Shown here in pieces: positions 39,350 through 53,829 of a stretch of DNA of 64,000 bases (position 1 is its first letter; the number at the start of each line of letters is the position of its first letter). The stretch is from Dastarcus helophoroides (Eukaryota > Arthropoda > Insecta > Coleoptera > Bothrideridae), in assembly GCA_028583605.1 (NCBI GenBank), contig CM053329.1, positions 33,318,992 to 33,382,991 on the forward strand, in the 5' to 3' direction. The position numbers and the translations under genes were made by a program. The notes under the pieces are model-generated. The model saw only the letters and a program-made list of their open reading frames with translations. It searched no databases and was not told where the DNA came from.

Positions 39350-39440
39350 ACTTCGACAAGACCTCATATAATCAAGATCGAACTTCACAGATAAGTTCGT
39401 TTGATCTTTTGATTATATTCGGTCTCGTCTCGTAAATAGG
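39350..39440. repeat. Short hairpin of about 45-base arms
   Basis: cctatttacttcgacaagac is mirrored by gtctcgtctcgtaaatagg, and the inner part tcaagatcgaactt by aagttcgtttgatc around a cacagat loop. A single-arm copy of the outer part lies at 42748-42778 (cctatttacgagacgagacc). Confidence 0.55.
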
Positions 39441-39799
39441 ATAAATTGTAGCTGTTTAGAGTATGTTGCAAAAAATAAACTGTAGCGAAATAAATAAACT
39501 GCTTGTATTACATCTAAATAATTGGGTTCTATCCAGATATTATGTCAGTCGTGGCCACAAAAATATTAGGGTTTAAGTTGAAGAAAAGGTAGTCCTAAGA
39601 GGGGTTGCCTACGGTTTCTCGAGAGGTTTGGGGTCTAAATTGAAAACCCAGTCTGATCTTCCAATAAAAAGTTTTTTTAATATCTATAGCAAAGGATCTC
39701 GAAGTATTGGACTGTGGCTATTGCCAACTGAGTAGTTAACTTTGAGACAATGCCAAGGTTTTTTTCGTATCTTCAAACCTGTCGAGAAATGTTGAGACT

Positions 39800-40260
39800 A
39801 CCAAAGTATCTGAAAGACAAAGATATTTGAGTTTACCGAGTCTAAGCATATCAACCTCTTCGAAAAATGTTGGAATCTGAAGTTCTGGCATTTATTTGGA
39901 CCGCCATTCTGGGCTAATAATGAACCAAAAAGAGTTAAGAGAGCTAAATAAGGCAGGCACCTATTAAACTGTACAGTCAGAAACTCTAATACGTTCCCTG
40001 ATGTCATATTAGGTGAGTCAAATTTTTTTTGCTGATAAACAGAAAATCAATCACAATTTCAGGCCGTGTTATAAGGCACCAGCGGTGATCGAGGCAATGC
40101 AGATTTAAAACCATTCCTGAAGAACGTTGTTTTGTAGAAATGTTTTCTTGATAAAAGACTGTTCTCGAATAAAGTTGGGCTGTTAATGAATGAGGAGTGC
40201 TGTCCAAGGAAAGTAAATCTAATTATTGAGTGAGCCACCTAGGAACGACCAGTGTGTCCT
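39800..40260 (-). pseudogene. Possible DDE transposase remnant
   Basis: On the minus strand, pieces in different frames read NGFKSALPRSP, then MTSGNVLEFLTVQFNRCLPYL and QNGG. These faintly recall the C-terminal part (..PxRSPDL.., DDMR.RI.., NGGxFE) of a Tc1/mariner-related insect transposase group with one such gene per element. The match is weak, spans frameshifts, and lacks convincing catalytic residues. It lies in the interior of the large palindromic transposon, where a transposase would be expected. Confidence 0.25.
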
Positions 40261-42850
40261 GAGCTCAGAAACTTATAATTCCTTTGAAGAGGCAGATAAT
40301 GATTAAAGAAAATAAAAAGAGAAAAGGTGATGATAAACGAGTCTATAGAACTGGCTTCCTGGGTCACTGATCCTGAAAAAGTGAACCCTACTTTTCGTGT
40401 TTATGCGGCTAGCAAATAAATTAATGACCATAGAGCCCAATTTTCGAGTCAAGAGTCGAAATGCTGTATTTTTGCAGTAACCGTCCTGTATCTACTTATA
40501 ACTCTTTATAAGTTTTATCTGCCTCGACATTTTCTGTTGACTTCATGTAATATGGAATAATGACGACACTTTGAAACTCGCACCCTTGCCAAATTAATTG
40601 AGTGAAAATGTTTAATTCTGTACACTACCCATGTCATTCACCATTCACGCATCATATTGCGGTAGTCCTATAAATTATACAGAGAACTAAACAGTTTTTT
40701 AATTGTTTGGTATACCATTTCTGTCCCAAAAACCTGTCTTTCTCGGACCAAAAACCGAGAGAACTTTCGGCGAAATATTTCCATAACAAACGCGTCTTTC
40801 TGTAGAGAGTGTTACCATATTTTAAGTTTTCTAGATGCCAATAAATGCTAGAAATTGAGCCGGGAGCTTTGTAATTTTCCTGGCTTCTGTTGAGCGCTAA
40901 AAAATGGATGTGTTCGACAGGTTTGATGTGCCAGAAAGCCATAGTTTAAAGCTGGGCAAACCGACACCAAGTTTTCCCTTAATGTGGGGAAACATTCTGC
41001 GTTGTCATAATTTTTTGTTTGTTTTATGAGAAGATGGAACATCCACTTTTTAAAAATTGAATTTAGATACTGAAGAGTTAAAAAACACACCTAAATAGAC
41101 TCATTTATTAGCTGGGAGCAAGCAGCTGTTGCTATGGCTATAATTGAAATTAAATTGAGATACTTAGGTCTGAAGAATCGCGATAATTGGTAATGAGACC
41201 TAAATGTTACAATTAGTTTATTGTTTAAAGATAATCATTTAAAAAGACTAAGGGCATCAGCCTTTCTTATTTTTGGAATGCATGTACTATTAGGGCAAAA
41301 TTTATACCAAAACAAACACAAGTATATTCGTTCATTTTGCCACTGAATGAAAATCTGAATCATTGAGGCCAGGAAATGGGGGTTTTCCAAGTCAAATTGT
41401 GTCAAAATAATTTACTTAAATTGAGGTAGGAGCGACCCTACAATCTTCCATTTCACAAGGGGTTTTCAAACTTAGTATGAAACGAAAGAATATAAGATTT
41501 TAATAAGAATTATACGTCTGAGGCTTCAGAAAATAGCCTCAGATTTTAAAATGTCATCGATAGATGTAGAAATGCATTTTATTTCTTCCAGTCATCAGTG
41601 GGGTTAGTCCACTAGGAGTCAAAGAGTCAAAGGCGAATCAGGCTTTAACGCCCCTTAGTCACAATAAAGTAAAACTATTGGTGGTCAGAAGTTTCCAACT
41701 CTTATAAAAATGTCCTAAACGTCTGGCTATTTTCCATACTTTTCTCTACTCTAGACTTCTACTGGCGTTGTATAAATAAGTGTCATACAGTCTAAAACTA
41801 GCGTTTGGAATTAGAAACGTAACGCACTCTCTTGAAGTTCAAACAGCTTTTAAAACTTTATTTTGTCGGGGGTTTCGACACATATTCAGGCATACGGAAT
41901 TCTTCGTCGAAGAACTTTCAGTAAGTCCATAACGATGCGAATACTATCGCTCTACTATCGCTCCCCTCCCCGCCCCTCTTTGTCGAACAAAAAAACACTT
42001 AAAGTGCTTTATCGATAGCAGAAAAGTAGGCACCAAGTGGAATCTGCCTATGGCATAGGGGCTCCTCCCTCTGAGAGACGAAGAAAGGAATGGCTTGTTC
42101 TAAAACAGGATATAGGTTTGGAGCTCCAATATTGCCACTGTTGTCTAGGTCTAATTATTTCCATATTAAACCCATTCTTTCCTTGCAAACTAATTGAGCT
42201 TTAACAAGATGGAGCCATCTAACGGAAATTTTTGGATGTATGAGGGGCGTGAAATATAAAACACAACAACTTAATCTTCCAAATGTATAAAAGGGGCGAC
42301 TTCCACATCTCGAATATCAGGTAAGGTTCCCCCTTCTCCCGAAATGTTCCTAAATATTTTGACATAAGTCAAAAGATTAACGGAGGAAGAGTTTACATCA
42401 GCTATTAGCTATTAGTGGAACCAAAAAACTGTACGCTTTACAGCATAGGTGGCGTGATTCAATGGAGGCAGTTGCAGTAGGCAACCGTATGTAGACATAG
42501 GGTTATCCAAAAAACTACTCTTTGTGAATATTAACGTTCAACAAGCGCTGTAGTCAAATGCAGATTTCGTGGTGGAGATCGCATATAAAATGTAACCCTT
42601 AGATCAGCAAAAAAACAGTAAACGTTTTGCAGCGTACGTTTTACAGTGTATGTTTTGCAGCCAGTACTGCGATCAGTGGTGGCAGTTGCAACAGAACATG
42701 TAAAAATGCGGCCATTCCAAACTGTGCTTTGTCAATGTCTACAATGTATCCTATTTACGAGACGAGACCGAATATAATTGGCATTGAAATTAATGAAAAT
42801 AAATTGCTTTGACATTTCCATGTTTTCTTGTCATCGGTGGCCACTTTAAG
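40261..42850. other. Interior of the large palindromic transposon, no intact gene
   Basis: Composition is less AT-rich than the flanks. The open frames on the minus strand at 40652-41090 and on the plus strand at 42627-42812 are short and unrecognised. Two related segments near 42440-42490 and 42635-42700 (variants of ttttgcag..gatcagtggtggcagttgca) suggest a small internal duplication. Confidence 0.4.
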
Positions 42851-43618
42851 CAATTTCTGTAAATAAAAGCAAATATTTTTAAATTTGTTATTTGTTGGAT
42901 ATTTACGAAATATGTTTTTATTTAAATATTAGTTAAAATTAGTTAAATATTAGTTAAAAATAATGTACATTTTAACTAATTTTATTTTCTTTCATTTTAA
43001 AACCAAATATGTGTCACATCTGAGAATTTTGGGCGAGCGTTTATAATGCATCGAGATATAAAAATGCATTTTACTCGAAAACCGTTCACAATATCAAATT
43101 TCAGTAGGAGCACCTTTTTTATGCGTTTGTAGTTTATATGTTTGTTATTAAACTGTGACAAAAGTGCATACATAAGAAATAAGGCTAGTTTTAAACACTA
43201 CCCCTCTGGATATATCCGCCACTGGTTAAGTTCTGTTAATTAATTCTTAGATTTTTAAAAAGGGTACAAAAAGGTATGGAGTTGGAACGAATTTAATTTA
43301 ATTATCTGCTCACCTTTTTCCAACTATTAAATAAAAACTATAATCAGGAACTAACCACCTTCCACACCCTGTAACTCGGAAATGAAGCGTTTTACGACAT
43401 ATATTTATATAGAATTTTTATCTTATTTTAGGCTCCAGAATAGGACCCTCAATTTATAGTACTACTTTTAGAATTACCTTGTATACATATTTATAGGTAA
43501 CAGAAATATGTATTGATTTGCTTAGCGTGCAAAGCGTGGCGATATGGAATCCACAAAATCGCCTCCAGAGACAAAATAAATGGTAAAGTAATTAAAAAGT
43601 ATGATTCTAACTAGGCTA

Positions 43619-43799
43619 ACAATTTATGGGAAATTGTCAACAAAGCATCCTGTCCATTGTAAATTTCGAGATAATGGTCTAAATTAAAAGTTTTAATTAG
43701 AGGCACTAATTTAATAACGTTCGTAGAAGTCAGTTAACATTTCCTTATACTGCTTGAAGTTATCAACGGAATAAATAACAAAAATGTCAGTTAAATCAT
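43619..43799 (-). pseudogene. Detached exons 1-2 of a protease gene, decayed
   Basis: Minus-strand 43799-43745 matches exon 1 of the active proteases ([17 protein letters not shown]) with a TAA at codon 3, and its donor GTAAGT has become GGAAAT. 43678-43621 matches exon 2 but no longer encodes IINGED in frame and has lost its donor. Upstream, 43848-43858 carries a decayed version of the promoter's TATA box. Exons 3-6 do not follow; the intact-looking exon set of the nearest pseudogene lies 2.4 kb upstream in transcript direction instead. It may be the missing 5' end of that pseudogene moved by rearrangement, or the relic of another duplicate. Confidence 0.65.
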
Positions 43800-43859
43800 A
43801 TTTGTAGTCGACTTTCTTAGACAGATAGATTTGAGTTTTGAGCGACACTCTTTATGACA

Positions 43860-46217
43860 AAAAAGTGACAAATAAGATTAGTGGTTTTTGATGAAAATCA
43901 TTTAATAATATGATTTTGTAAGAATAATTCTACATAGTTTTTATAGCAGCTGCATAATTACGTATTAAAAAAAGTTACTGCAGTCTGCTAAGCGGACAGT
44001 CTGTATATACTATTTACAACATGGGGATGGAGAATTTGCTGCCTAAGGGACTTTTATTGCATTGTGCAGTTTCCTTTTTGCTTCTTGAACAAGCTGTCAT
44101 GATGGCATTATTGATATTAAAAAACATGTGCGAATCAGTGAATATTTAACTTTAGTCTTTTGGGAGAAAAAGTTGAATTTAAAGAAAAACAAAGTATTAG
44201 AAGTCCAATTCTCAAATTAGTCAAATTCTGAAAAAACAATCTACATTTATTAAAATATATTTTTAAAGTAAAAATTTCAAACTTTAAAATTCTAGCTTAA
44301 ATTTCAAATTTTCGGTTTTTCAAGTTGAAGTTTAAGGTTAAATACGAGAATAAAGTTCCAATTTGAATTTCAAATCACTATTAGAGGCACTATAAAAAGG
44401 AGTGTCACATTTATCATTAATTAACGAGAATGTGTTTAAAAGGCGATATCCAGAGAACAAATTTAAAAATTATTTTCGAAATTTTTATCTTTCTACATAT
44501 AAAACCGACAAACCGACTCCAGACTTGGAATTTTCATTTTTGTAAGAAAGAATTTCGAGAAGGTAAATTCAACATTTTTGTATAAAATGTGTATCCAACC
44601 AAAACAAGAATAGCAACCGAACCTGAAGTTTTACCAAAATTAACACCTTAACTATCGAATTTTACGCAAAGCTAAGTTCGGCTAAATCTCAATACTTTTT
44701 TTTCTCGAAAATCTAGCGCCATTACCTCGAAACTATCCTGTTTAATAAGTAACTAAAATAGAACAATTATGTCCATAGTTTCGTAGAAGTATAATTTTAA
44801 TATTTTTTAAGGAATCAAAATTAAAATTACACTTTTGGAAATCTGCTACCTACTACTATTCAGTCGCATGGTGTCTACTAGGTGCCGTGAAATCCTTTTC
44901 GCATTCCTACTATCAAGTAGGTCTTTGTGGGCTCTTGCTGTCACTTGTCAGCTTAGTAGTTAGTTTAGACTGAACTTTTGTGCGTGGCATACAACAAATT
45001 TTTCCGGACTCATGGTAAATAGTTTCCCTACCAAAGGGGTTTTACTATGGGCCACCATTTCATGATCTGGGGTTTCTTTGGATCATTTTCGTATTTTAGT
45101 AATAATTTAGCCTGGGATGGCCCCGAGAAATGGGAATTAGGTATAAGGTTCTCCTTCCACATGTTAGGGCTACCTTACACCTCAGATATGATCACGTGAC
45201 TGCTCTATCCTCATTTGTGCGGCTTACGCCTATTTCTCTTTATTTACAGGCGCTTAATTATTAAATCGGAGAATTCTGGATTCCTAACTTCATTATTGGA
45301 GTGGTTAATTTTTTCTTAAACTAGGCCTATTTATTTGGACTAGCATTTTATTTGGATCGACTCCTGTTTTCTGGATTTATCTGCGGGGTCATAGGTTTTT
45401 TACCCCACCTGGAGCTTTATAAATACTCATTTCTTGGAGTTACCAACCTATATAGAGGCTATTCCATCTGGCTCCACACCCCAAGGAATTGGGGTTAAAT
45501 CCGCAACGATGGACTGAACACCTGGACTGTTTTGAACTAGAGATTTTTTAGTAGTAGTTAGTTGGTGGTAGGGTTGATCATCTTGGAGGATCGCTATCAC
45601 AATGCTAAGTACCCCCTTTTAAAATACTGTTCCTTTTTTCTATTGCTGTTTGTGCATTAAGGTGTAAAGGTTTTTTTGAATTTTTTACCTATTGTAAATT
45701 TAGAGTTTTTTTTCCATTCCTCGTGTAGTTTCGGGGTTACATGTGTTACATATTTTTGAATCCCCATTTTCGCGCTGCTATTAGCCCCATTAAATTGCAT
45801 TCTGGAAACGTTCATACATGTCCTTGTCCGGAGTATCCGAACAGTGATATCTAGCGGCTTGTTAACTCACTCAGACCTGGTGTGTTTGCAAACTGTGTAC
45901 CGTGTGCAGCACATCTTTCACTGCAATATAAATACTTTGTTTGAGACTAATTTTAAATTGTTTTATTTATTTACTTATTAGGAGAAGGCTTTGCTTCGAG
46001 AGTGTTAATCTATCTCGGTAGTGATTTTTTCTTTTTTCTATTAAACTGATTACTTATTGGATATTTTATTTCTTTATTCTTAAGGCATTATAAATTCCAG
46101 CCTGTTTGTTTTAGAATACTATTTAATAAGCTTTAAAATAGTTAAAATGTAAACAAATTTTATTTTTTCAAATATTTTATTTTTTGAATTTACATAAGTT
46201 TTTTACTATGATATATT
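43860..46217. other. Intergenic DNA with a GC-richer non-coding island
   Basis: 44120-44860 is AT-rich and without signals. From about 44870 to 45870 the sequence is clearly less AT-rich, with few long A/T runs, a tataaatac box at 45419-45427 and no usable open frame on either strand. The length and composition would suit a solo long terminal repeat or a retrotransposon leader, but I could not find matching ends or a target duplication. Confidence 0.4.
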
Positions 46218-48762
<2,545 letters not shown>

Positions 48763-48857
48763 CTATTCAGAATGAAATAAGTGTGATTCGGTGTCTAAAT
48801 GTTTTAATTTGATGTTTGTATTAAATTGAGATATTAAGGAATTTGACAAGTACTACG

Positions 48858-49140
48858 GTGAGTGCAACTCATATTAATCCATTCTATTTCATGGAATTTA
48901 TTTTAATTGCATTTTATTCATTTTTTCTTGAAACATAGTAAATCTCCAAGTGTTATTATTATATAAATGTCGCAGCCTTCAAGTGTAATTGACCTTTTCA
49001 TAAAGGGTCTGGGCATTTCATGAAGCGCTGCCAAATTCTGGAACTAATAACTACGACTTCCAAAGATTAGAAACTTCAGATTTTTCCTGAAAAATTGCCC
49101 TATACATGCTTCCTGATGAAAACCTTTAATGTTATGCTAA
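48858..49140. other. Foreign DNA upstream of the pseudogene breakpoint
   Basis: Similarity to the protease intron stops near 48857. The following 280 bases have no recognised feature and lead into the LINE. Confidence 0.4.
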
Positions 49141-52010
49141 TTGGCTGATTCTATTAGGTTTAAAAAATATCGGCGACATATATTATTTTATAGGAAATTA
49201 GAAGTTTTATTTCCAGTTTCCATGGCAAAATATTTTAATGCAGCAGCATTAACAAATAATAGACAAGATATTTTAAATATCACAAGAAAATTCTGCGCAA
49301 AGTTGTATAAAAATAATGAGACTTTAAATAAACACCAAAACATTCCCCAGATAAAAAATGAAGGATCCGGCGACATCCCAGATATTACCATGGACGAACT
49401 CAAAACCGGCCTCAAAGACATGAAAAATAATAAAGCGCCCGGAGATTATGCTGTCAGCATCAAACACATTAAAGTGGGAGGAACACACTTTTAAGATTAT
49501 TGTGTAAATTATTTAATGCATGTCAGGGAAATTGTACAACATCTGAGAAATATAACAAAGCAGTTTTCCTATTGATCCATAAGAAAGAAGATATAGCAAA
49601 GATCCAAAACTATCAACCTGCTGCTCACAGTTGTATAAACTGTTCATGAGAATCATAACGAAGAAGAGGCTGACGGCGGAGCCAGATTTCTAGTAACCAC
49701 GGGAGCAGGCAAGATTCCGTGCTGGTTACGACGTTAATGACCACTACCATACAACCAAGATCCTCATTAAAACGTGGGTGGAATATAACAATCCCTTAGC
49801 TCTTGTTTTTGTCGACTACGAAAAGGCCTTTGGCACAATCAATCACAGTGCTTCAAGAATATGGCTAAGAGCAAAATTCACCATCGTTACACCGACATCA
49901 TTGAGCATATGTACAAAACTGCAACTGCTTGCCTCAAGCTCCATGAAGACACTCCAAACTTCAAGATAGGACAAGGTAGACAAAAGGGAGATGCCATTTT
50001 CCTAAGCTGTTTACAACCTTGCTAGAATATATGTTTAAAAGAGTTAACATGAAGAATTTCTTCATCAACATTGACGGCAAAAAACTAAACTATCTGCGAT
50101 TCGTTGACGACATAATATTGGTTACAGAGTATCTTGGTGAAGCCCAAACGATGTTACAGGAGCTAGAACAAGCCCTGGAGGCACTAGCTTTTTTTTTAAG
50201 TTTAATCTACTCGCAAAGGGTAACCCTATTATGCTTTCAAAGCACTGCGAGTAGAATGCGGAAACAGGGATAGATGACGATGAACCGCCTTCTTAAACAA
50301 GGATAGGTTGTAATTTTTGGAAAAAGTTCCCTTTGGTAACAAGTTCCATAACTTGGAAGTTCTATAGAAAAAAGAATCTCCGTAGGCAGAGGTCCTCACT
50401 GTGTCAAGCTGGACCGCACAGGAATTTCCTGTCTCCGACTGTTTAGTATGCCTCAAGAATCTTGCCCTTAAGGAGATCAATTCTATTTGTTTCTGCGAGC
50501 ATCTTTCAGGATAGTACTTGTAGAAAAGAGACAAGTCACCAACCACACGCCTGTGCTCTGATCTTTCAAGAAAATCGGTCAGACTCTCGTCATCAATTAG
50601 GCAAATCGCTCTTCTTTGAATTGGATCCAGGAGAGCTAAAGTGTGTTTTGGGGCTGAACTCCAAACATGAGAACAGTTTTCTAGTATTGGCTTAGCTTAG
50701 GCTTTGTCTAGTGTTAATAGGTGATGAGATGTGAAGTACTTTTTAGCTCTAAAAAAAAGCGTAGCTTCTGAGAGGCGGATTTGGCAATGGCGCGTACATG
50801 ATCGTCCCAAGAGAAGTTAATGCCCGCATTTACTCCTAGGGTAAATAGATTAGATCCCATCGGAGGGATTTTACCGTTCACTAATATGTTTGTTGCATTA
50901 TCCCTTGATGTTTTCTTAGAGAAAACCGCGGCCTGAGTTTTTGAAGCGTTGAAGTCGACCAAATTGTCCTTACCTCATTTCTAAATAATTTTGAGATCCC
51001 AATTAATCGTCTGTATCTGCTGTTTTCTTAGTCGATCTGAAGCAGCGATAGATAATGGTTTGTTGGAGAAGAAAGATGAAACAATGTTACTAGCATCGGC
51101 GTAGCTGTTTATAGAATTGGAAGTTAAAACTAAGAAATCGTTTAAGTGCAAGAGAAATAGAGTAGGAGATAAAATAGACCCCTGAGGAACCCCTGCGTTA
51201 ATCGCAAATGTCTCGGATGAGATGCCATCCACAACGATTTGAAGAGATCTGTTAGCGAGAAAATTGGATATCAAATGACGGAGTCCAGGAGGAAGACCAT
51301 AAGATGTTAATATGGCGAGAAGAGATCGGTGTCTGATTATTAACATCAACAATACTATCTTTATGACTAATCTTAGCTGCTAGTATTAACTTAACCCTCA
51401 ACAACCCAAAAATAGTACAAGTCCACTTCTATAAGTATCTGAACCATAAGATTTGCTGGGGTAGAGACAACCGAACCCGTGAGTTGGCAAAAAGAATTGG
51501 GCTAGCATGTGCAGGCTTCAGAAAGTTAAGCCATATCTTAAAATCAGGTGTCACAAGGAAAGTTTTTAATCAGTTTATTTTACCTGTGCTGACATATGAC
51601 GCCGAGACTTTAACCCTAACAAGACGGACACGAATAAAATCAAAGTTGCACAAAGAGCTATGGAGGGAGTAATTATGGGTCTATCTCTGCGAGATAGGGT
51701 TCCCAACACAAATATAAGGGAAAGAAATAAAGTAATCGAAGCTATCATTAGACTGATACTCTTAAATGAAACTGGGCCGGACACCTAGCCAGAGTCAGTG
51801 ATGCTAGAGTAAAGACCACGAGCCGATGCATTCCGGAGCAAAGGAAGGTAACCAACCTGATAATCGGATAATATAAAGCACATTTATTTTATCTGGATTA
51901 ACGCATCTCAGAACAGGAAGGGATGGAAATTACTATGGGAGGCATATGTCCATTAGTGGACAAGAACAACTGATGAAATGGATTTTAAACGTTACATGAA
52001 AAGTACAGCA
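49141..52010 (+). mobile_element. RTE-type LINE, 5'-truncated and decayed, split by a second LINE
   Basis: The plus-strand protein can be followed in pieces. 49141-49494 holds LKDMKNNKAPGD, the usual start of the reverse-transcriptase domain. 49778-49969 has LALVFVDYEKAFGTINHS; 50019-50190 has LRFVDDIILVTE, the metal-binding box with Val for Ala. After the nested LINE, 51400-51672 has KYLNHKICWGRDN, ELAKRIGLACAGFRKL and VFNQFILPVLTYDAETLTL. The C-terminal EAYV.WT tail appears near 51937-51967. The endonuclease domain is absent. Several frameshifts and stops make it inactive. The order and wording match RTE/BovB-type insect LINEs. Confidence 0.8.
50190..51352 (-). mobile_element. Second LINE fragment nested in the RTE element
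   Basis: Minus-strand pieces: 51352-50981 with AGVPQGSILSPTLFLLHLND and INSYADASN (the catalytic YADD reads YADA); 50962-50714 with FNASKTQAAVFS and WDDHVRAIAKSASQKL; and 50690-50229 with CSHVWSSAPKHTL, LDPIQRRAICLIDD and GDLSLFYKYYPERC. This is the C-terminal two thirds of a non-LTR retrotransposon (jockey/CR1-like group, clade not settled). The T run at 50190-50199 is its poly(A) tail read on the other strand, marking the 3' end. The first base after it (51353) resumes the RTE element. A small piece of the same LINE family lies at 2297-2404. Confidence 0.8.
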
Positions 52011-52680
52011 GTCAGTCAGCTTAATTTGGCACGTTTTTATCAAGAGGCATCAATACGTTCACATTTCATGAAACGTCTGAAATGTCTACTCCTTTGGCCC
52101 AAAGAAGGTTTCACCCCTTTACCACATCGGCAATTAAATAAATAATTACGCGATACGTATTTCGCCAGCAGAACTGACATTTTCAAGCGCACTAATCTAA
52201 AAAGATTAGCAAAAGATGCATCGACGTCATCTGCATTGAGATTCAAATCGATACTGGCGGTCTTTTCCGTTCTTTCCTATTTCTAATTGTTTAACACATC
52301 TGGTGCATGCAATTTTGACCTGCCACAAATAGCCTTCAATAAACTGGAGGCCGCCAATGGTCCTTTATCTCCGTTAAGGGTAACTGGCCTCTGACTGATA
52401 TAAATTGTTTCGTATATTTTTTCTTAAAATATGGCTTCTTCTCGAAATTGACACTTTTATCCCGAACTTCCATTTTTCTGTTCCTAGAACTTGTTTTATT
52501 TACTCAAAATTAGGTTCTTGGAAACTTTTGACTTTTTCGTAAGTTATGCTTTTCTAGAAATTTCAATTTTTAGAAATTATTGGAACCCTTATAATCTCAC
52601 TCTCGTGTCTGCCCATTTCAGCTTTCTCGTATCTCTAATAGTTTACGAGATCCCTGTAGTGGAAATCAAATTTTGTTCAA
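52011..52680. other. Repeat-derived DNA between LINE and tandem repeat
   Basis: The minus-strand frame at 52040-52246 (includes LKMSVLLAKYVSRNYLFNCR) looks more protein-like than its surroundings and may be a transposon relic, but I do not recognise it. A copy of the GAGATCC dispersed repeat is at 52610-52690. Confidence 0.35.
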
Positions 52681-52689
52681 GCTGTATAT

Positions 52690-53800
52690 CAACTTTAAAA
52701 CAACTGAATTCTTCTGAATTTGGTAAGGTTATTAGAAAAATTAAAAAACAAAATTGAGCTGTGTCGGGGTCTTGCAAACAAATTATTGGAAGTGGTGATT
52801 TACCTCTAGAGTTAATTTTTTTCTGTACAGTGATTTGGAAAATTAATCATAATATATATTTTTAATTTTTTGCTGCAATGTTTATTCTGACATATATTTT
52901 GCATGAACAGTGAAATAACATAAACACCCTTATTTTTGTGAGGGTTGGCGAACCCTATGGAATTGATCATTATTAGATTGCTAGTCAAAAGATTTATTTT
53001 TTTCACCTTTAACTTATTGTATGTTGATATTTTATAAATATAACTTATGAACAATATTTTTAGATGCTAACACCTGTTAGGTGGTGAAACCCCAACCCTC
53101 TTAAAGATAACCTCACAAAGCTGTTTTTCTTTAACATTTCAAAAATAAATTGGAATTTTTCAAATGAAACAAGCGTTACATTTTTTCTTATCAGAATGAG
53201 TCCCCAATAACATATCATTTATGTCAGGGGGTTGCAACCTTTAATTTTTATGAGGGTGAGTTTATTTTTTTTTCCTATATACCAAATTTTTAACGACTGA
53301 ATTTCACTGAATTTAGCAATGCCTTAAAAAAATTGAAAAATAAAATTGATGTTTTTCAAAGTTTTGCAAAAAAGATCGTTGAAAGGGGTGAGAGTTAATT
53401 TTTTTGTGTACACTTATACGGAAAATTAATAACATATGTTTTCAATGTTATTGCTATAATGTTTATTCTGGCCTATATTTTGCATTAAAATTGAAATAAT
53501 ATAGAACCCCTACTTTTATGAGGATTGGCGAACGCCATGGACTTGATCGTTCATAGAATGTGGGTGAAAATATTTTTTTGCACCTTCACCTTATTGTACA
53601 TTAAAAGAGTATCTCTCTGGCTATCGAAACGCGTTAGAGCAACCTTTGATCTGTTTTTAAATCTTTTTTTAATATATGAAAAATTAATCGCAACGTATGT
53701 TTTAAATTTTATTGTTTAAAACCATTATTTCACATATATTTTGTATTAAACATAAATATAACATAACCACCTTTGCTTTGAGAAGCTCCATAACCTTGAC
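52690..53800. repeat. Tandem repeat of about 600 bases, three diverged units
   Basis: Unit 1 starts near 52690 and unit 2 near 53290; both run through gaattt, ttaattttttt.tgtaca, ggaaaattaat, aatgtttattctg and tatattttgcat. They share gaggrttggcgaac (ambiguity r), then gaccttg- or ggaattgatc-like words. A third, shorter unit (about 53680-53820) repeats the last part (tatattttgtatt, cataacc, ccttgaccgttatta). Insertion of a hammerhead-like repeat at 53606-53665 separates unit 2 from unit 3. No coding frame is shared between units. Confidence 0.6.
53606..53665 (+). repeat. Core-deleted copy of the hammerhead-like repeat
   Basis: Reads gtatctctctggctatcgaa, then acgcgttagagcaacctttg. Compared with the full copies, the segment CTGAAGATGATAGCTT is deleted precisely between two ctctct/ggctat words, so the hairpin cannot form. 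Confidence 0.6.
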
Positions 53801-53829
53801 CGTTATTAGAGAAATTTTTATTTTTCAAC

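Larger units (their letters stand above)
36151..43481. mobile_element. Large palindromic transposon, about 7.3 kb, with a nested insertion
   Basis: The left end (caaggtgattttaaaaggta) and right end (gaattaccttg, inverted) are mirror images. The arms continue through a GTTCCTGATTATA-type block and an AACGCTTC block (36151-36402 with 43240-43481). The left arm is interrupted by another element (36406-38954) and resumes at 38955, matching the right arm through gagtaaaatgc, then tttttatatctcgatacatt and tcagatgtaacaca (38955-39175 with 42995-43205). The interior (39300-42850) has a different, less AT-rich composition and holds only decayed frames, one of which may be transposase (see 39800-40260). 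Confidence 0.75.
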
